64,000 nt of DNA from Velocimicrobium porci (GCF_009696045.1 NZ_VUMT01000003.1:62001-126000); one strand, 5' to 3'; counted from the stretch's first letter, positions 1 through 9,396 are shown. Numbers and translations are program-made. The notes: a model not told the origin generated them from the letters alone.

Positions 1-797
1 TTATGATGCCAATATTCTTCCTTTTATTCACATTTCTTGCAATTCGGTCATGGTTTTTACCAGGTTCTATTGAAGGATATAAGTTTTTATTTATTCCAAA
101 ATGGGATTACTTATTGCAAGCAGACACATGGATTATGGCGATGGGACAAGCATTCTTTTCCCTATCCATTACCGGTTCCGGCATGATTGTATATGGTTCT
201 TATTTAAGCAAAAACGAAGACATTCCCAATGCTTCTTTTCGTACCGCCTTTTTCGATACAATTGCCGCGCTCTTATCTGCACTCGCAATAATGCCTGCGG
301 TATTTGCATTTCAAATTGAACCAACAAGAGGTCCGTCCCTTATGTTTATCACAATTCCTCAAATTTTCCAAAAGATGCCTTTTGGTCAATTATTTGCAAT
401 CTTTTTCTTTTTATCAGTGACATTTGCCGGAATAACCTCTTTAATCAACATGTTTGAAGCAGTAATCGAAAGTCTTCAGAACCGGTTTCAGTTAAATAGA
501 AAAATTGCTGTTCTTATTTGTGGAACAATCTGTTTATCCGTTGGCATCTTTTTAGAAGCTGAACCAAAAGTAGGTTCCTTTATGGATTTTATTACAATTA
601 TCGTCGTACCATTTGGTGCAGTTTTTGGAGCGATCTCAATCTATTATGCACTTGGTAAATATGAAATTGAAAAAGAACTCAATATTGGTCGTAAGAAAAA
701 CCTTCCTTTATGTTTTGGAAAAATTGCAAGATACATTTATGTACCATTAACGATTATAATCTTTATTCTCGGACTAATTTATAAAGGAATCGGCTAA
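1..797 (+). CDS. NSS-family Na+-coupled amino-acid symporter, C-terminal part
   Basis: Seen: the last 264 residues of a polytopic membrane protein, open to the left edge of the window; the ATG at base 3 is most likely an internal Met. Helices carry the neurotransmitter:sodium symporter signature (AFFSLSITGSGMIVYGSY, then a helix with FFLSVTFAGITSLINMFE). Family members have about 440-450 residues, so this is roughly the second half (about TM6 to TM12). Known: these carriers use the Na+ gradient to import amino acids or related small amines; the Na+-binding Ser/Thr cluster lies in the TM8 region, probably the SVTFAGITS stretch. Substrate cannot be read from this part. It is followed after 107 bases by a response regulator with its own promoter, so the two are probably separate units. 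Confidence 0.85.
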   Translation, partial: MMPIFFLLFTFLAIRSWFLPGSIEGYKFLFIPKWDYLLQADTWIMAMGQAFFSLSITGSGMIVYGSYLSKNEDIPNASFRTAFFDTIAALLSALAIMPAVFAFQIEPTRGPSLMFITIPQIFQKMPFGQLFAIFFFLSVTFAGITSLINMFEAVIESLQNRFQLNRKIAVLICGTICLSVGIFLEAEPKVGSFMDFITIIVVPFGAVFGAISIYYALGKYEIEKELNIGRKKNLPLCFGKIARYIYVPLTIIIFILGLIYKGIG

Positions 798-843
798 GAA
801 ATAAAATTTTTGTTAATACATGTAAAATCTCATAAAAATATGC

Positions 844-849
844 TATAAT
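844..849 (+). promoter_or_regulatory. Extended -10 promoter of the response regulator gene
   Basis: TATAAT preceded by TG and one base (TGC-TATAAT), an extended -10 element, 55 bases before the response regulator start. The -35 region (about 821-826, TGTAAA) is poor, as is common with extended -10 promoters. A weak 5-bp hairpin followed by seven Ts (851-880) lies between promoter and gene and could act as a minor attenuator. Confidence 0.5.
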
Positions 850-904
850 GAAAATCAATCTTAACGTACTGATTCTTTTTTTGATTTAAGGAGCCTGTAA
901 ATTT

Positions 905-1600
905 ATGAATACAAAATACTCAATCTTATTAATCGAAGATGAGCAAACAATAAGTGATTTTATTTGTACCACTTTAAAAACACAAAATTATAAGGTTACG
1001 ACTTCAACAAACGGAACGGATGGGCTTTCTCTTATCGCATCCCAATGTCCAGACATTATTCTTTTAGATCTTGGTCTTCCTGATATGGATGGACTTGAAA
1101 TAATAGACAAAGTGCGAGGCTGGAACAATACACCCATTATTGTAATCTCTGCCAGAACGGAAGAAGATGATAAAGTATATGCGCTTGACCATGGCGCTGA
1201 TGATTATATTACAAAGCCTTTTGGCACACATGAATTACTGGCAAGAATTCGTTCTGCAATCCGTTATTGCAACCATATGAATACAATTGCACTTGAAAAT
1301 ACTTGTCCTTATCAGGCTAAAAATCTGTTTATTGATTTTGACAAGCATCTTGTGACTTTAAATAATGAAATAATTCACTTAACGCAAATAGAATTTAATA
1401 TCGTTGAACTCCTTGCAAAAAATGCCGGCAAAGTACTTACCTATAATTACATTATTACCCACATATGGGGTCCCGATGAGATTGAAAACAACCGGATTCT
1501 TCGAGTTAATATGGCACATATCCGTAGGAAATTAGAAAGGGATCCCGCAAAACCAGAATATATCTTTACAGAAGTCGGCATTGGTTATCGCATGTTATAA
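905..1600 (+). CDS. OmpR/KdpE-type two-component response regulator
   Basis: 231 residues with a receiver domain (1-120) followed by an OmpR/PhoB-type winged helix (about 130-231). Receiver landmarks are all present: acidic pair E11/D12, phospho-acceptor D55 in LLLDLGLPD, S82 and K104 in DYITKPFG. The C-terminal half ends in the wing motif YIFTEVGIGYRML typical of KdpE-like proteins. ATG start with the ribosome site AAGGAG eight to nine bases upstream. Known: such regulators are phosphorylated by a partner histidine kinase and control nearby promoters; KdpE controls K+ uptake. No kinase gene lies beside it: the gene upstream is a transporter and the gene downstream is convergent. So it is an orphan regulator here and the KdpE name is only a family likeness. 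Confidence 0.85.
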   Translation: MNTKYSILLIEDEQTISDFICTTLKTQNYKVTTSTNGTDGLSLIASQCPDIILLDLGLPDMDGLEIIDKVRGWNNTPIIVISARTEEDDKVYALDHGADDYITKPFGTHELLARIRSAIRYCNHMNTIALENTCPYQAKNLFIDFDKHLVTLNNEIIHLTQIEFNIVELLAKNAGKVLTYNYIITHIWGPDEIENNRILRVNMAHIRRKLERDPAKPEYIFTEVGIGYRML

Positions 1601-1630
1601 GAAAGAATCCTGTTCCTATGAATTTAAAAA

Positions 1631-1686
1631 AGGCAACTGACGCTTCACAATTTTTCAATTGTCGAAGCGGCTGCCGCCTTTTTTTA
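1631..1686 (+). terminator. Intrinsic terminator after the response regulator gene
   Basis: Stem of about 12 bp (CGCTTC-ACAATT against AATTGT-C-GAAGCG, one bulge) with outer GGCA/TGCC pairing, followed by a run of seven Ts ending near 1685. It lies 30 bases after the stop codon and also separates this gene from the convergent gene ending at 1720. Confidence 0.85.
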
Positions 1687-1719
1687 TACTTTTTATATCA
1701 TGATGTTGGGATTATATCA

Positions 1720-2460
1720 TTACTTCAAAACCTTTGCAAGTGTAGTTTTAGCAATTGTAAATTGAGGACATCCTTCAGAGCCGGGAGCAACTTCGTACTT
1801 ATCAAAACAAATTACAAGATTACCTTTTTTGTCAATATAGAAATTTTGATTCTTTTTAATTGTTTTAAAATCATATTTCTGCATTTCTTTATCCTTTGTA
1901 TCTAAAAAGTAAACCTTTCCATCTTTCATCTGTTCTCTCATCTGTTTTTTAATTTCTTTACTAATAACATTTATATAATCTGCATTCTTTTTAAACAGAC
2001 TCTTTAAGTTCATTACTTTTCCGGTTTTCTTATCCAAATGATAGAACTTATAAGTTACAGAACTACTGGCCATTGTCTGAATCGTTTCCAGTCGAAGTGT
2101 AAACATCTCTTTATTATTTGTCAGAACCTTATAAGATACTGTGACACTCTCATGTCCTTCGTTTTTAAGATTTTTCTTAAAATCTTTTATCAGACCATCT
2201 GTATAGGCTTTCATCTCTTTATTTATTTGTTCTGCACCAACAGATTTTTTCTCCGTTTTAATTTTTGGTACAACAATTTTTGCCTCTTTCGTTTTAGTTG
2301 TTTTTTCATAAGTTTTTTCAGCCTCTACTTTAATCGCTCCTATACCCTGACTGCTTTCTTTTGCCAACACAGTTGACTGCGTCAATCCTGTTGCACTTGC
2401 TAATACAACTGCAGCTGCTGCAAACCCTGTTACCCATTTAATCAATGTACTTTTTCTCAT
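1720..2460 (-). CDS. Secreted DUF3298/RsiV-like protein
   Basis: 246 residues from the ATG at 2460, chosen because AAAGGATGG sits just upstream; the longer reading frame to 2634 is lysine-rich, lacks a ribosome site and hides the signal peptide. The N-terminus (MRKSTLIKWVTGFAAAAVVL) is a signal peptide or anchor with a likely cleavage after VLAKES. The C-terminal part (about 60-246) follows the DUF4163-DUF3298 pattern and ends with CFDKYEVAPGSEG. Known: this pair forms the extracellular half of the anti-sigma factor RsiV, which binds lysozyme, but is also found alone in many exported proteins. This one has no cytoplasmic anti-sigma segment and no sigma factor neighbour, so lysozyme or envelope-stress sensing is only a guess. 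Confidence 0.75.
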   Translation of the reverse strand: MRKSTLIKWVTGFAAAAVVLASATGLTQSTVLAKESSQGIGAIKVEAEKTYEKTTKTKEAKIVVPKIKTEKKSVGAEQINKEMKAYTDGLIKDFKKNLKNEGHESVTVSYKVLTNNKEMFTLRLETIQTMASSSVTYKFYHLDKKTGKVMNLKSLFKKNADYINVISKEIKKQMREQMKDGKVYFLDTKDKEMQKYDFKTIKKNQNFYIDKKGNLVICFDKYEVAPGSEGCPQFTIAKTTLAKVLK

Positions 2461-2664
2461 AATTATTACCATCCTTTTTATAAGTTTTTTCTTCCATTTT
2501 CTTGTTTCAATTATTAGACGCTTTTGTTTTAAAAAAAGTTTCAAAAAAAAGTATTTTTTTGATGGCTTAATTTTACAGGTTTTTTTATATAAAAAAGTCG
2601 ATACTATAAAAAGAAAACAAAACAGAAAACCCAATAGTTAAAAATTTTTAAAAGGAGGAGAATA

Positions 2665-2712
2665 TGCCTCTGCCTTTTCTTTCATTTAGAATTATACGGC
2701 AAGCATGAATAA
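2665..2712 (+). CDS. Possible 15-codon leader ORF
   Basis: ATG 5-6 bases after a near-perfect ribosome site (AAAAGGAGGAGAAT), reading MPLPFLSFRIIRKHE and ending in TAA five bases before the ATG at 2718. The next gene has no clear ribosome site of its own, which is the usual setting for a leader peptide with coupled re-initiation. Length and product give no function; a sequence change that broke the true start of the following gene would look the same. Confidence 0.35.
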   Translation, partial: CLCLFFHLELYGKHE

Positions 2713-2717
2713 TATTT

Positions 2718-3143
2718 ATGAAAAATTTAAAAGAATATGCAAAATGTTTTATTTTATTTTTTATAGGTGGTGCAATTTATATCTGTATTGAATTATTAGC
2801 CCGTGGTTATTCTGACTTTAGTATGTTCTTAGCCGGTGGAATCTGTTTTGTATTAATTGGTTTATTAAATGAAATATTCCCTTATTCTCTTTCCCTTACT
2901 AGCCAAATGCTTTTATCTGCTTTCATAATCACTTTTATTGAGCTTATTTTCGGAATGATTGTAAATGTATGGCTAAAAAAAGGAATTTGGGATTATTCTA
3001 ACCTTCCATACAACTACAAAGGACAAATTTGTCTTCTATTCAGTACCTATTGGTTTTTTTTATCACTTCCTGCAATTCTTTTAGATGATTGGCTTCGTTG
3101 TCACCTATTAGGAGAAAAAAAAGTAAAATATAAGTATTTTTAA
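2718..3143 (+). CDS. Putative ABC-transporter type IV family membrane protein (PF06541-like)
   Basis: 141 residues with four predicted membrane helices (about 8-30, 38-58, 63-86, 104-124). The block WDYSNLPYNYKGQI with the following helix and the LDDWLR end is the signature of the short Firmicute membrane proteins annotated as putative ABC-transporter type IV. No ATPase neighbour is present, and the biochemical role of the family is not established. The start at 2718 lacks an obvious ribosome site; translation may be coupled to the small ORF at 2665-2712. Low GC like its surroundings. Confidence 0.7.
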   Translation: MKNLKEYAKCFILFFIGGAIYICIELLARGYSDFSMFLAGGICFVLIGLLNEIFPYSLSLTSQMLLSAFIITFIELIFGMIVNVWLKKGIWDYSNLPYNYKGQICLLFSTYWFFLSLPAILLDDWLRCHLLGEKKVKYKYF

Positions 3144-3203
3144 TCTCAAAAATTCTTCTTTATTTAGTATCTTGCAAGTTTACTATCTGACTATATATGG
3201 TTG

Positions 3204-3232
3204 TTGCAAGAATTGTCCGTATATGGTAAAAT
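3204..3232 (+). promoter_or_regulatory. Promoter of the chemoreceptor gene
   Basis: TTGCAA (3204-3209), 17-base spacer, TAAAAT (3227-3232). The predicted start near 3239 argues against the first in-frame ATG at 3245, which would have almost no leader, and favours initiation at 3293 or 3305. Confidence 0.6.
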
Positions 3233-3292
3233 TTATACAAATTAATGCAACTACTTATTGTAAACTTACACAAATTAAAACGAAAGAGAATA

Positions 3293-4765
3293 ATGGAGAA
3301 AGCTATGGAGAAAAAAGCATTTACAGAACTTATGAGAAACAATAAAACCGCAATGATTGCTCACACAATCAATGTAACTGTAATGACAACTTTTTGTTTT
3401 TTACAGGCAACTGACAAATTACAAACCTGGACTTATGTCATAATCGTAGCAATTTTAGGATTTACCCCAATTGCAGCAGAATACTTTTTTTGGAAACAAG
3501 ATAAAGAAACACCTATAATTAAACATTTAGTTGCAATCGGCTTTGCTATTTTTTATACCTATACACTATTTACTGCAGCCAACAATTTAGTTTTTACATT
3601 TGTAATCCCAATGATTTTTGTTACATCCATCTATAAAGACATAAGATATTCTATTATGATTAATACTGGAACTATTATAGAGAGTATTCTCATTGTTGCT
3701 ATAGGTGCCAAGACAGGAAACTTTGGTTTTGCCGGTAGAGATTCTGCGGTTATTCAGATTGTTATTATGATTCTCGTTGCAATCTACTCTATTTTAACTT
3801 CAAAAACAATTAATGAAAATATGGATCAACAGCTTCAAAGTGCCATAAATGCTCAATCCGAAACAGAACTTGTCCTAAATAACCTCTCCCTGCTATCTGA
3901 AAAAATCAAAACCGGAATCAGTGAAATCTATGAAGACCTGGAGAAACTAAACATTGCTTCTAACAACACAAAAGAAGCAATGCAAGGAGTATCAATTGGT
4001 GCCAGTGATACTGCAGACGCGGTACAAAACCAAATCCTTCAAACAGAATCAATCCAGCATAAAGTTGATATTGTAAACAGTGCAGCAAATCACATCTCGG
4101 AAAATATGGAGCAAACATTACATGTTCTAAAAGATGGTCATCAGGATATTGGACTTTTATCTCAAAAAGTCGATATTTCCGTACAAAATGGAGTTGAAGT
4201 TGCTAAAAAACTTGAAACACTCGACAGTTACATGAAAGAAATGAATTCTATTGTAGAATTAATTAACGGTATTACTTCCCAGACAAGTCTTCTTGCTTTG
4301 AATGCAAGTATCGAAGCAGCCCGAGCCGGTGAGGCCGGAAGAGGATTCTCTGTTGTTGCAACTGAAATCTCTGGAATGGCCTCACAGACAAGTGATGCTA
4401 CCGTACATATCACGGAACTAATCAATAATGTTTCCAGGGCAATCAGTGAAGTTGTTACCGTAATTCATCAAATGATAGAGGGAATCAATGAAGAAAAACA
4501 ATCAACTTCCAATACAGTAAACAGCTTTAACACAATTCAGTCAAATACTTACTCCATCCGAGATAACATAACAAATTTGGTTCAAAATGTTATCGAACTA
4601 AAAGAATCAAATCAAGTTATTGTAGATTCGATTCAAACAATTTCAGCCGTTTCAGAGGAAGTATCTGCCCATGCAAATGAAACTATGAATTCAGAACACG
4701 AAAATGCACTCGTTCTTGAAAAAATTGCATCTAAGATGAAGGAACTGATAGAGCTTACCAAATAA
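3293..4765 (+). CDS. Methyl-accepting chemotaxis protein with multi-helix membrane sensor
   Basis: About 490 residues. The N-terminal 165 or so residues hold about six closely spaced membrane helices with short loops instead of the usual two helices and a large extracellular sensor. A short linker leads to a long coiled-coil signalling domain with the highly conserved hairpin tip ([20 protein letters not shown], then [11 protein letters not shown]) that contacts CheA and CheW. No classical HAMP domain is obvious. Such receptors report on membrane-linked cues such as energy state or small permeant molecules; the ligand is unknown. ATG 3293 is listed; ATG 3305 has the better-spaced GGAG and is equally possible. 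No che or flagellar genes are in the window, so the receptor is encoded away from its partners. Confidence 0.85.
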   Translation: MEKAMEKKAFTELMRNNKTAMIAHTINVTVMTTFCFLQATDKLQTWTYVIIVAILGFTPIAAEYFFWKQDKETPIIKHLVAIGFAIFYTYTLFTAANNLVFTFVIPMIFVTSIYKDIRYSIMINTGTIIESILIVAIGAKTGNFGFAGRDSAVIQIVIMILVAIYSILTSKTINENMDQQLQSAINAQSETELVLNNLSLLSEKIKTGISEIYEDLEKLNIASNNTKEAMQGVSIGASDTADAVQNQILQTESIQHKVDIVNSAANHISENMEQTLHVLKDGHQDIGLLSQKVDISVQNGVEVAKKLETLDSYMKEMNSIVELINGITSQTSLLALNASIEAARAGEAGRGFSVVATEISGMASQTSDATVHITELINNVSRAISEVVTVIHQMIEGINEEKQSTSNTVNSFNTIQSNTYSIRDNITNLVQNVIELKESNQVIVDSIQTISAVSEEVSAHANETMNSEHENALVLEKIASKMKELIELTK

Positions 4766-4830
4766 AATAATATTATATTAAGTACTGCAAAAAAGAATCT
4801 CGAAAGAACTTCCTATACTTATAAGAGAAA

Positions 4831-4871
4831 AAAGTGATTGCAAACACTCTATTTGTCTGCAATCACTTTTT
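4831..4871. terminator. Bidirectional terminator between the chemoreceptor gene and pepP
   Basis: Stem AAAGTGATTGCA / TGCAATCACTTT with T-run on the plus strand and the matching A-run before it on the left side, so it can end transcription from both convergent genes. Confidence 0.85.
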
Positions 4872-4880
4872 ATCTTATAA

Positions 4881-6674
4881 CTAAATCTCTCTCGTATATT
4901 CCTTCAGCCAGAATTTCTCATCTTCCGTCAAATATGGGCTAACTTTTTCATATACCATTTTATGATACTGATTTAATAACTCTCGTTCTGTCTTAGTCAT
5001 TTCTTCTGGATCAATCGCATCCAAATCAATTGGTGCATATGTAACATTTTCAAACATCATAAACTGTCCATACTCATTTTTTTCTGCTTTATGACAAATC
5101 AATTCATTTTCTGTACGGATACCATATTCTCCTTCTAAATAAACACCTGGTTCATCGGTTGTTACCATACCGGCTTCCAACACACAGCTGTCATTACGCT
5201 CAGGTACGATTTTCCACCGGAATCCGTTTGGATCCTCATGAACATTCAGCAGATAACCAATCCCATGACCAGTTCCGCATTTATAATCAATTCCCATATT
5301 CCATAATGGTCCGCGGGCTAAAATATCCAGATTAGTACCCCTGCATCCATACAAGAATTTTGCTGCCGCCAAATTTAAATTCGAACGTGCAACTGTTGTA
5401 AAATGTAACTTTTGTTCTTTTGTCAGCTCACCTAAAGCAATTGTTCTCGTAATATCTGTTGAACCTTCATAATAATGTCCGCCCGAATCAACTAACAAAA
5501 ACCCCTTCTGCTTAAGCACGGCATTTGATTCCTCGGTAGCCGAATAATGCATCATTGCTGCATTCGCCCCATAAGCCGAAATCGTATCAAAGCTTAAATC
5601 AAGAAAGCCTTCCTGCTCTCTACGGCGTTCTTCTAAATAATCCGAAGCACTGATTTCTGTAATTTCTTGTTTTCCAATATTAGTTTTCAGCCAGTACATA
5701 AATTTTGTAAATGCAACACCATCTTTAAGGTGAGCATTCCGTAAATTATTAATTTCCGTTTCATTTTTAATCGCCTTCATTAATTGCGTAGGATTTGGCG
5801 CATTAACCACCTCTATCGTTTTTGAAATACGGTTACAAATACGATAATTTACACAATTTTTATCAAGAAGCACTTTCTCTCCATTCAATCCGGAAACAAA
5901 ATCATAAATCTCCTGATAATCTTTTACCGTAATAGAATTCTCTTTTAGATAAGCACTGACTTCCTCTGTCAGCACCTCTTTCTGAACAAACCAATAGCAG
6001 TTCTCTTCTGTTAAAACTGCAAATGATAATACAACCGGAAAATGAGGAATATCATTTCCTCTAATATTTAACAGCCACGCAATATCGTCAAGCGATGTCA
6101 TAATATGACTATCCGCTCCTTTTTCTTTCATTTCCTTGCGGACTCTTGCCAGCTTAGCTTGCACCGCTTCGCCAGCATACTTTACATCTAATACAAATGC
6201 TTTTTCTGTTGGGAGTTCCGGGCGGTCATTCCATATTATATCAATTAAATCTTCTTCAACATAAAGTGTGCCATTTTTCTCCTTAGCAATCTGTTGAAAT
6301 TTGTCTCCAAGACTTCCGTTAATAACTCTCCCATCAAAGCCAAGAATACCTTCTTGTGGCAATTTATCTTTTACAAATTCACTTACAGTTGGGACTCCTT
6401 CTTCCCCCATTTTATAAAGCTTAACTGTGCTTCCTTCCAATTGGGACGCCGCCTGAATAAAATATCTTCCATCTGTCCAAAGACCAGCTTCCTCTTTTGT
6501 TATTACAGCTGTTCCTGCAGAACCAGTAAATCCTGTAATAAACTTTCTTGCCTTAAAATGCTCCCCAACATATTCTGATTCATGAAAATCGGAAGTTGGA
6601 ACTATATAAATATCAATATTCCGTTCCTCCATCTTTTCACGAAGCTGTTTTAAACGCTCTACAATAATAGACAT
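4881..6674 (-). CDS. pepP: Xaa-Pro aminopeptidase (aminopeptidase P)
   Basis: 597 residues from ATG 6674, which has GGAGGG eight bases upstream; the frame runs further to 6725 but overlaps modB without a ribosome site. Peptidase M24 with two creatinase-type N-terminal domains (about 1-160 and 160-310) and a pita-bread catalytic domain (310-540). Metal ligands are visible: two Asp in LVDSGGHYYEGSTDITRT, His in GTGHGIGYLLNVHEDP, Glu in TDEPGVYLEGEYG and Glu in RTENELI. The length of about 600 matches the long, eukaryote-like APP form rather than the 440-residue E. coli form. It removes N-terminal residues before proline in the cytoplasm, probably in peptide turnover. It follows modB by 29 bases but is functionally unrelated to it. 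Confidence 0.93.
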   Translation of the reverse strand: MSIIVERLKQLREKMEERNIDIYIVPTSDFHESEYVGEHFKARKFITGFTGSAGTAVITKEEAGLWTDGRYFIQAASQLEGSTVKLYKMGEEGVPTVSEFVKDKLPQEGILGFDGRVINGSLGDKFQQIAKEKNGTLYVEEDLIDIIWNDRPELPTEKAFVLDVKYAGEAVQAKLARVRKEMKEKGADSHIMTSLDDIAWLLNIRGNDIPHFPVVLSFAVLTEENCYWFVQKEVLTEEVSAYLKENSITVKDYQEIYDFVSGLNGEKVLLDKNCVNYRICNRISKTIEVVNAPNPTQLMKAIKNETEINNLRNAHLKDGVAFTKFMYWLKTNIGKQEITEISASDYLEERRREQEGFLDLSFDTISAYGANAAMMHYSATEESNAVLKQKGFLLVDSGGHYYEGSTDITRTIALGELTKEQKLHFTTVARSNLNLAAAKFLYGCRGTNLDILARGPLWNMGIDYKCGTGHGIGYLLNVHEDPNGFRWKIVPERNDSCVLEAGMVTTDEPGVYLEGEYGIRTENELICHKAEKNEYGQFMMFENVTYAPIDLDAIDPEEMTKTERELLNQYHKMVYEKVSPYLTEDEKFWLKEYTREI

Positions 6675-6703
6675 AACACGAACCCTCCATTTCAATTTTT
6701 TCA

Positions 6704-7375
6704 CTATTTGTAAAATTTTCTCCATTTACGGGAAATGTAATTAATTAGTGCAATGGCAATAAACGACACCAGTGAAATAACAAGCACGTAGAACCATGCA
6801 CCTTCCATATCACCTGCTGACACCTTTGTATAAATGGCCAACGGCAATGTTCTTGTCTTTCCCGCAATATTTCCTGCAATCATAGCTGTTGCGCCAAACT
6901 CGCCTAACCCTCTGGCAAATGCCAGAATTCCGCCAGATACAATTCCCGGCATAGATAGTGGCATCACAATTTTCCAGAATATCGTTCGCTCTGTCATTCC
7001 AAGTGTTCTTGCAGCATGAATTAGATTTTCATCTATTTGTTCAAATGCACCTCTTGCAGAACGATACATAAGTGGCAACGATATAACAACTGCTGCTAAT
7101 ACGGTAGCCGCAAACGAAAATACAATTTTTATCCCAAAGCTTTGAAAAAGTATCTTACCAACCGGTGACTTTACACCAAATAAACATAATAACAAAAAGC
7201 CCACAACAGTAGGCGGCAACACCATTGGCAAAGTAAAAATCCCATCTAAAATTGTCTTCATTTTTTCCGACTTCATAACAACAACCCGGTGTGCCAGCAA
7301 AATCCCTGTAAAAAATGTAATAATAATTGCTATGACCGCAGTTTTTAGTGATATGAGTAAAGGACTGATATCCAT
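6704..7375 (-). CDS. modB: Molybdate ABC transporter, permease
   Basis: 223 residues with about five membrane helices and the permease EAA loop (RTLGMTERTIFWKIVMP) followed by LARGLGEFG-type sequence (FARGLGEFGATAMIAGNI), the ModB signature. Forms the membrane channel with ModC dimers, fed by ModA, to import molybdate (tungstate is also possible). Third gene of a modA-modC-modB unit, 74 bases after modC. The gene order with the ATPase in the middle differs from the commoner modABC order. Supplies molybdenum for molybdopterin enzymes, which fits the yqeB/yqeC/mocA-like genes near 47-50 kb. Confidence 0.93.
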   Translation of the reverse strand: MDISPLLISLKTAVIAIIITFFTGILLAHRVVVMKSEKMKTILDGIFTLPMVLPPTVVGFLLLCLFGVKSPVGKILFQSFGIKIVFSFAATVLAAVVISLPLMYRSARGAFEQIDENLIHAARTLGMTERTIFWKIVMPLSMPGIVSGGILAFARGLGEFGATAMIAGNIAGKTRTLPLAIYTKVSAGDMEGAWFYVLVISLVSFIAIALINYISRKWRKFYK

Positions 7376-7449
7376 TTCATTTCCTTTCTTCTATTCCAAT
7401 TCTATTCTAATCATTTCGTTTACAATATTCAATAACAAACTTACAAACC

Positions 7450-8508
7450 TTATCGTTCCCTTAAATAAATTAACTTTTCCGGAGGAAGACAAATTGTAAT
7501 TGGTTTGTCTTCTTCCAAATTTGCATTTTTTATACTGCCTTTAGGAACCTTACACCAAAGTATATGTTCACTCTTTCCATTCTCAATAAGCATATCAATT
7601 TCAAACGGACGTTCATATATCTTTTTTACCATTCCGGACATTTTATTTCGTATATTTTTTTCTCTGGTTATAACCCTTTCGATGTCATGCGCTCTGATTC
7701 CTATATGCGTGTGAATATTCTCCTGATAATGTTCTCCCACATCAAGGGTTATTCCCCAATCAATTGCCTCAACGATACAATCCGACACCTTTCGAATCCG
7801 TGAAATATTCTTACAACCGGTTAATATCGCAGCTTCCACATAAACCGGCTGCTCAAATAAAGCTTTCTTCTCACCCTCTAAAATTGTTAATCCATTCTGA
7901 ATAATTAAAAGTTTTTCGCCAAATTCATACAATTCATTTCTACTATGACTAACCATTAAAACTTCTCCTTGAAATGATTGAAGAGTATCCATCATTTCCC
8001 GAAAGATTTTTTCTTTCATGTATTCATCCAATGCAGAAAACGGCTCATCTAACATCAGTACTTCCGGCTCGCTTGCAAAAATTCTTGCAAGTGCAACTCT
8101 CTGCTGCTGTCCTCCTGACAACTCCGCCGGTCTTTGATCTAACAAAGTTTCAATTTGAAATCTGGCTGCTTCCCGCTCAAGTACTTCCTTTTGTCTTCCT
8201 TTTTCCACCGAAACAAGAATATTTTCTCTCGCAGTCATATGCGGAAACAGTGCATAATTTTGAAACAAATACCCTGCTTTTCTTAAACGGGCAGGCAAAT
8301 TAATTCCTTTTTCCGAATCAAATAAAATCCTATCATTTAATACAATTCTTCCTTTGTCAGGTGTTTCAATACCTGCAATACACTTTAATGTCATTGATTT
8401 GCCACTACCGGAAGCCCCTAAAATCCCAAGCCATTGTTCTTTGGTGTTAAATTTCGTTTTTAAACAAAAAGAACCTACTTTTTTCTCAATATCAACCAAA
8501 AGACTCAT
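7450..8508 (-). CDS. modC: Molybdate ABC transporter, ATP-binding protein
   Basis: 352 residues. ABC ATPase domain (1-230) with Walker A GASGSGKS, Q-loop region YLFQNYALFPH, signature LSGGQQQRVALARI, Walker B VLMLDEP and an H-loop HS in MVSHSRNEL. The C-terminal 110 residues form a TOBE/MOP-like domain that in ModC binds oxyanion or regulates activity. It starts 13 bases after the modA stop, so the two are cotranscribed. Energises ModB. The first residues (MSLLVDIEKKVGSFCLKTKF) match the ModC N-terminus. Confidence 0.93.
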   Translation of the reverse strand: MSLLVDIEKKVGSFCLKTKFNTKEQWLGILGASGSGKSMTLKCIAGIETPDKGRIVLNDRILFDSEKGINLPARLRKAGYLFQNYALFPHMTARENILVSVEKGRQKEVLEREAARFQIETLLDQRPAELSGGQQQRVALARIFASEPEVLMLDEPFSALDEYMKEKIFREMMDTLQSFQGEVLMVSHSRNELYEFGEKLLIIQNGLTILEGEKKALFEQPVYVEAAILTGCKNISRIRKVSDCIVEAIDWGITLDVGEHYQENIHTHIGIRAHDIERVITREKNIRNKMSGMVKKIYERPFEIDMLIENGKSEHILWCKVPKGSIKNANLEEDKPITICLPPEKLIYLRER

Positions 8509-8521
8509 AAATACCTCTTTC

Positions 8522-9328
8522 TTATTTTATCGGTGTAAATCCATTTTTTTCAATAATAGAAAGTACTTCATCCGTCTTTAAAAATTCCTCAAATTCCTTT
8601 GCTTCATCCTTCTTATGTCCTGCTGTCGTAATACCAACCGGATAAATTGCCTTCGACCCCTTTCCTTCTGGAGCTGTTTCAACTACCTTTACTTCATTTG
8701 TCTGCATTGCATCGGTTGCATACACAATACCAGCTTCTGCACTTCCCTTTGCAACCCAGTTAAGAACCTCTGTTACATTTGTACCAAGACTAGATTTGCC
8801 TAAAACCTTTTCCCATGTTCCAAGACCTTCCAAGATTTCCTTTGCATATTGACCCGCCGGAACACTTTCTGGATCTCCAACTGCAATTGTTTCTGCATTT
8901 AATAATGTATCAAAAGACGTAACCTTTGACTCCCCATTTACCGGAACAATCAAGACCATAAGATTTTCCAGCCAATCATACACACTGTCTTTTTCAATCA
9001 GCTGTTCCTCTACTAAAGCGTCCATTTGTTTCTCTCCGGCTGATATAAATAAATCAATCGGTGCCCCCTCTTCAATTTGTGTTTGAAGCTTTCCCGAACT
9101 GTCATAAGTTCCTTCAATCTTTACATCCGGATGTTCCTTTTCAAACAATGGTATAATTTCCTTTGTCATACTTTGTTCAAGACTTGCCGCAGCCGCAATT
9201 GTAATCGTCTGCTTTGCTTCCTCATTTTTTGTTGAATCAACTGAAGTCGTCTTCGTTCCTCCACAACCGGTAATCATTAACATCATAGCTCCTGTCATAA
9301 TCCAAACTGCTAAATTTTTCTTTTTCAT
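8522..9328 (-). CDS. modA: Molybdate-binding lipoprotein
   Basis: 268 residues with a lipoprotein signal peptide: basic start, hydrophobic core and lipobox ITGC, giving Cys22 as the anchor. The mature part is a periplasmic-binding-protein fold of the ModA type (AAAASLEQSMTKEI for the first oxyanion loop, ESVPAGQYAKEIL and SAEAGIVYATDA later). It binds molybdate outside the membrane and hands it to ModB. First gene of modA-modC-modB, with AGGAGAAGAGT just before the ATG. It starts 68 bases after an upstream same-strand gene; no convincing promoter was seen in that gap, so readthrough is possible. Confidence 0.93.
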   Translation of the reverse strand: MKKKNLAVWIMTGAMMLMITGCGGTKTTSVDSTKNEEAKQTITIAAAASLEQSMTKEIIPLFEKEHPDVKIEGTYDSSGKLQTQIEEGAPIDLFISAGEKQMDALVEEQLIEKDSVYDWLENLMVLIVPVNGESKVTSFDTLLNAETIAVGDPESVPAGQYAKEILEGLGTWEKVLGKSSLGTNVTEVLNWVAKGSAEAGIVYATDAMQTNEVKVVETAPEGKGSKAIYPVGITTAGHKKDEAKEFEEFLKTDEVLSIIEKNGFTPIK

Positions 9329-9396
9329 ACTCTTCTCCTTTTTTCCTCATTTTAGAAGGTTTTACTTATTTGAATATTTCATAAATTGATGCCAAT

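Noticed and set aside
905-1600. Complete two-component pair
   Set aside because: No histidine kinase is encoded on either side within the window.
2461-2634. Upstream extension of the DUF3298 protein
   Set aside because: Lysine-rich, AT-driven sequence that would place the signal peptide inside the protein; ATG 2460 has AAAGGATGG.
6675-6725. N-terminal extension of PepP into modB
   Set aside because: Overlaps modB and has no ribosome site; GGAGGG precedes the ATG at 6674.
6704-9328. Sulfate or phosphate transporter instead of molybdate
   Set aside because: ModA oxyanion loops, the ModB FARGLGEFG motif and the ModC MOP-like end all agree on molybdate/tungstate.
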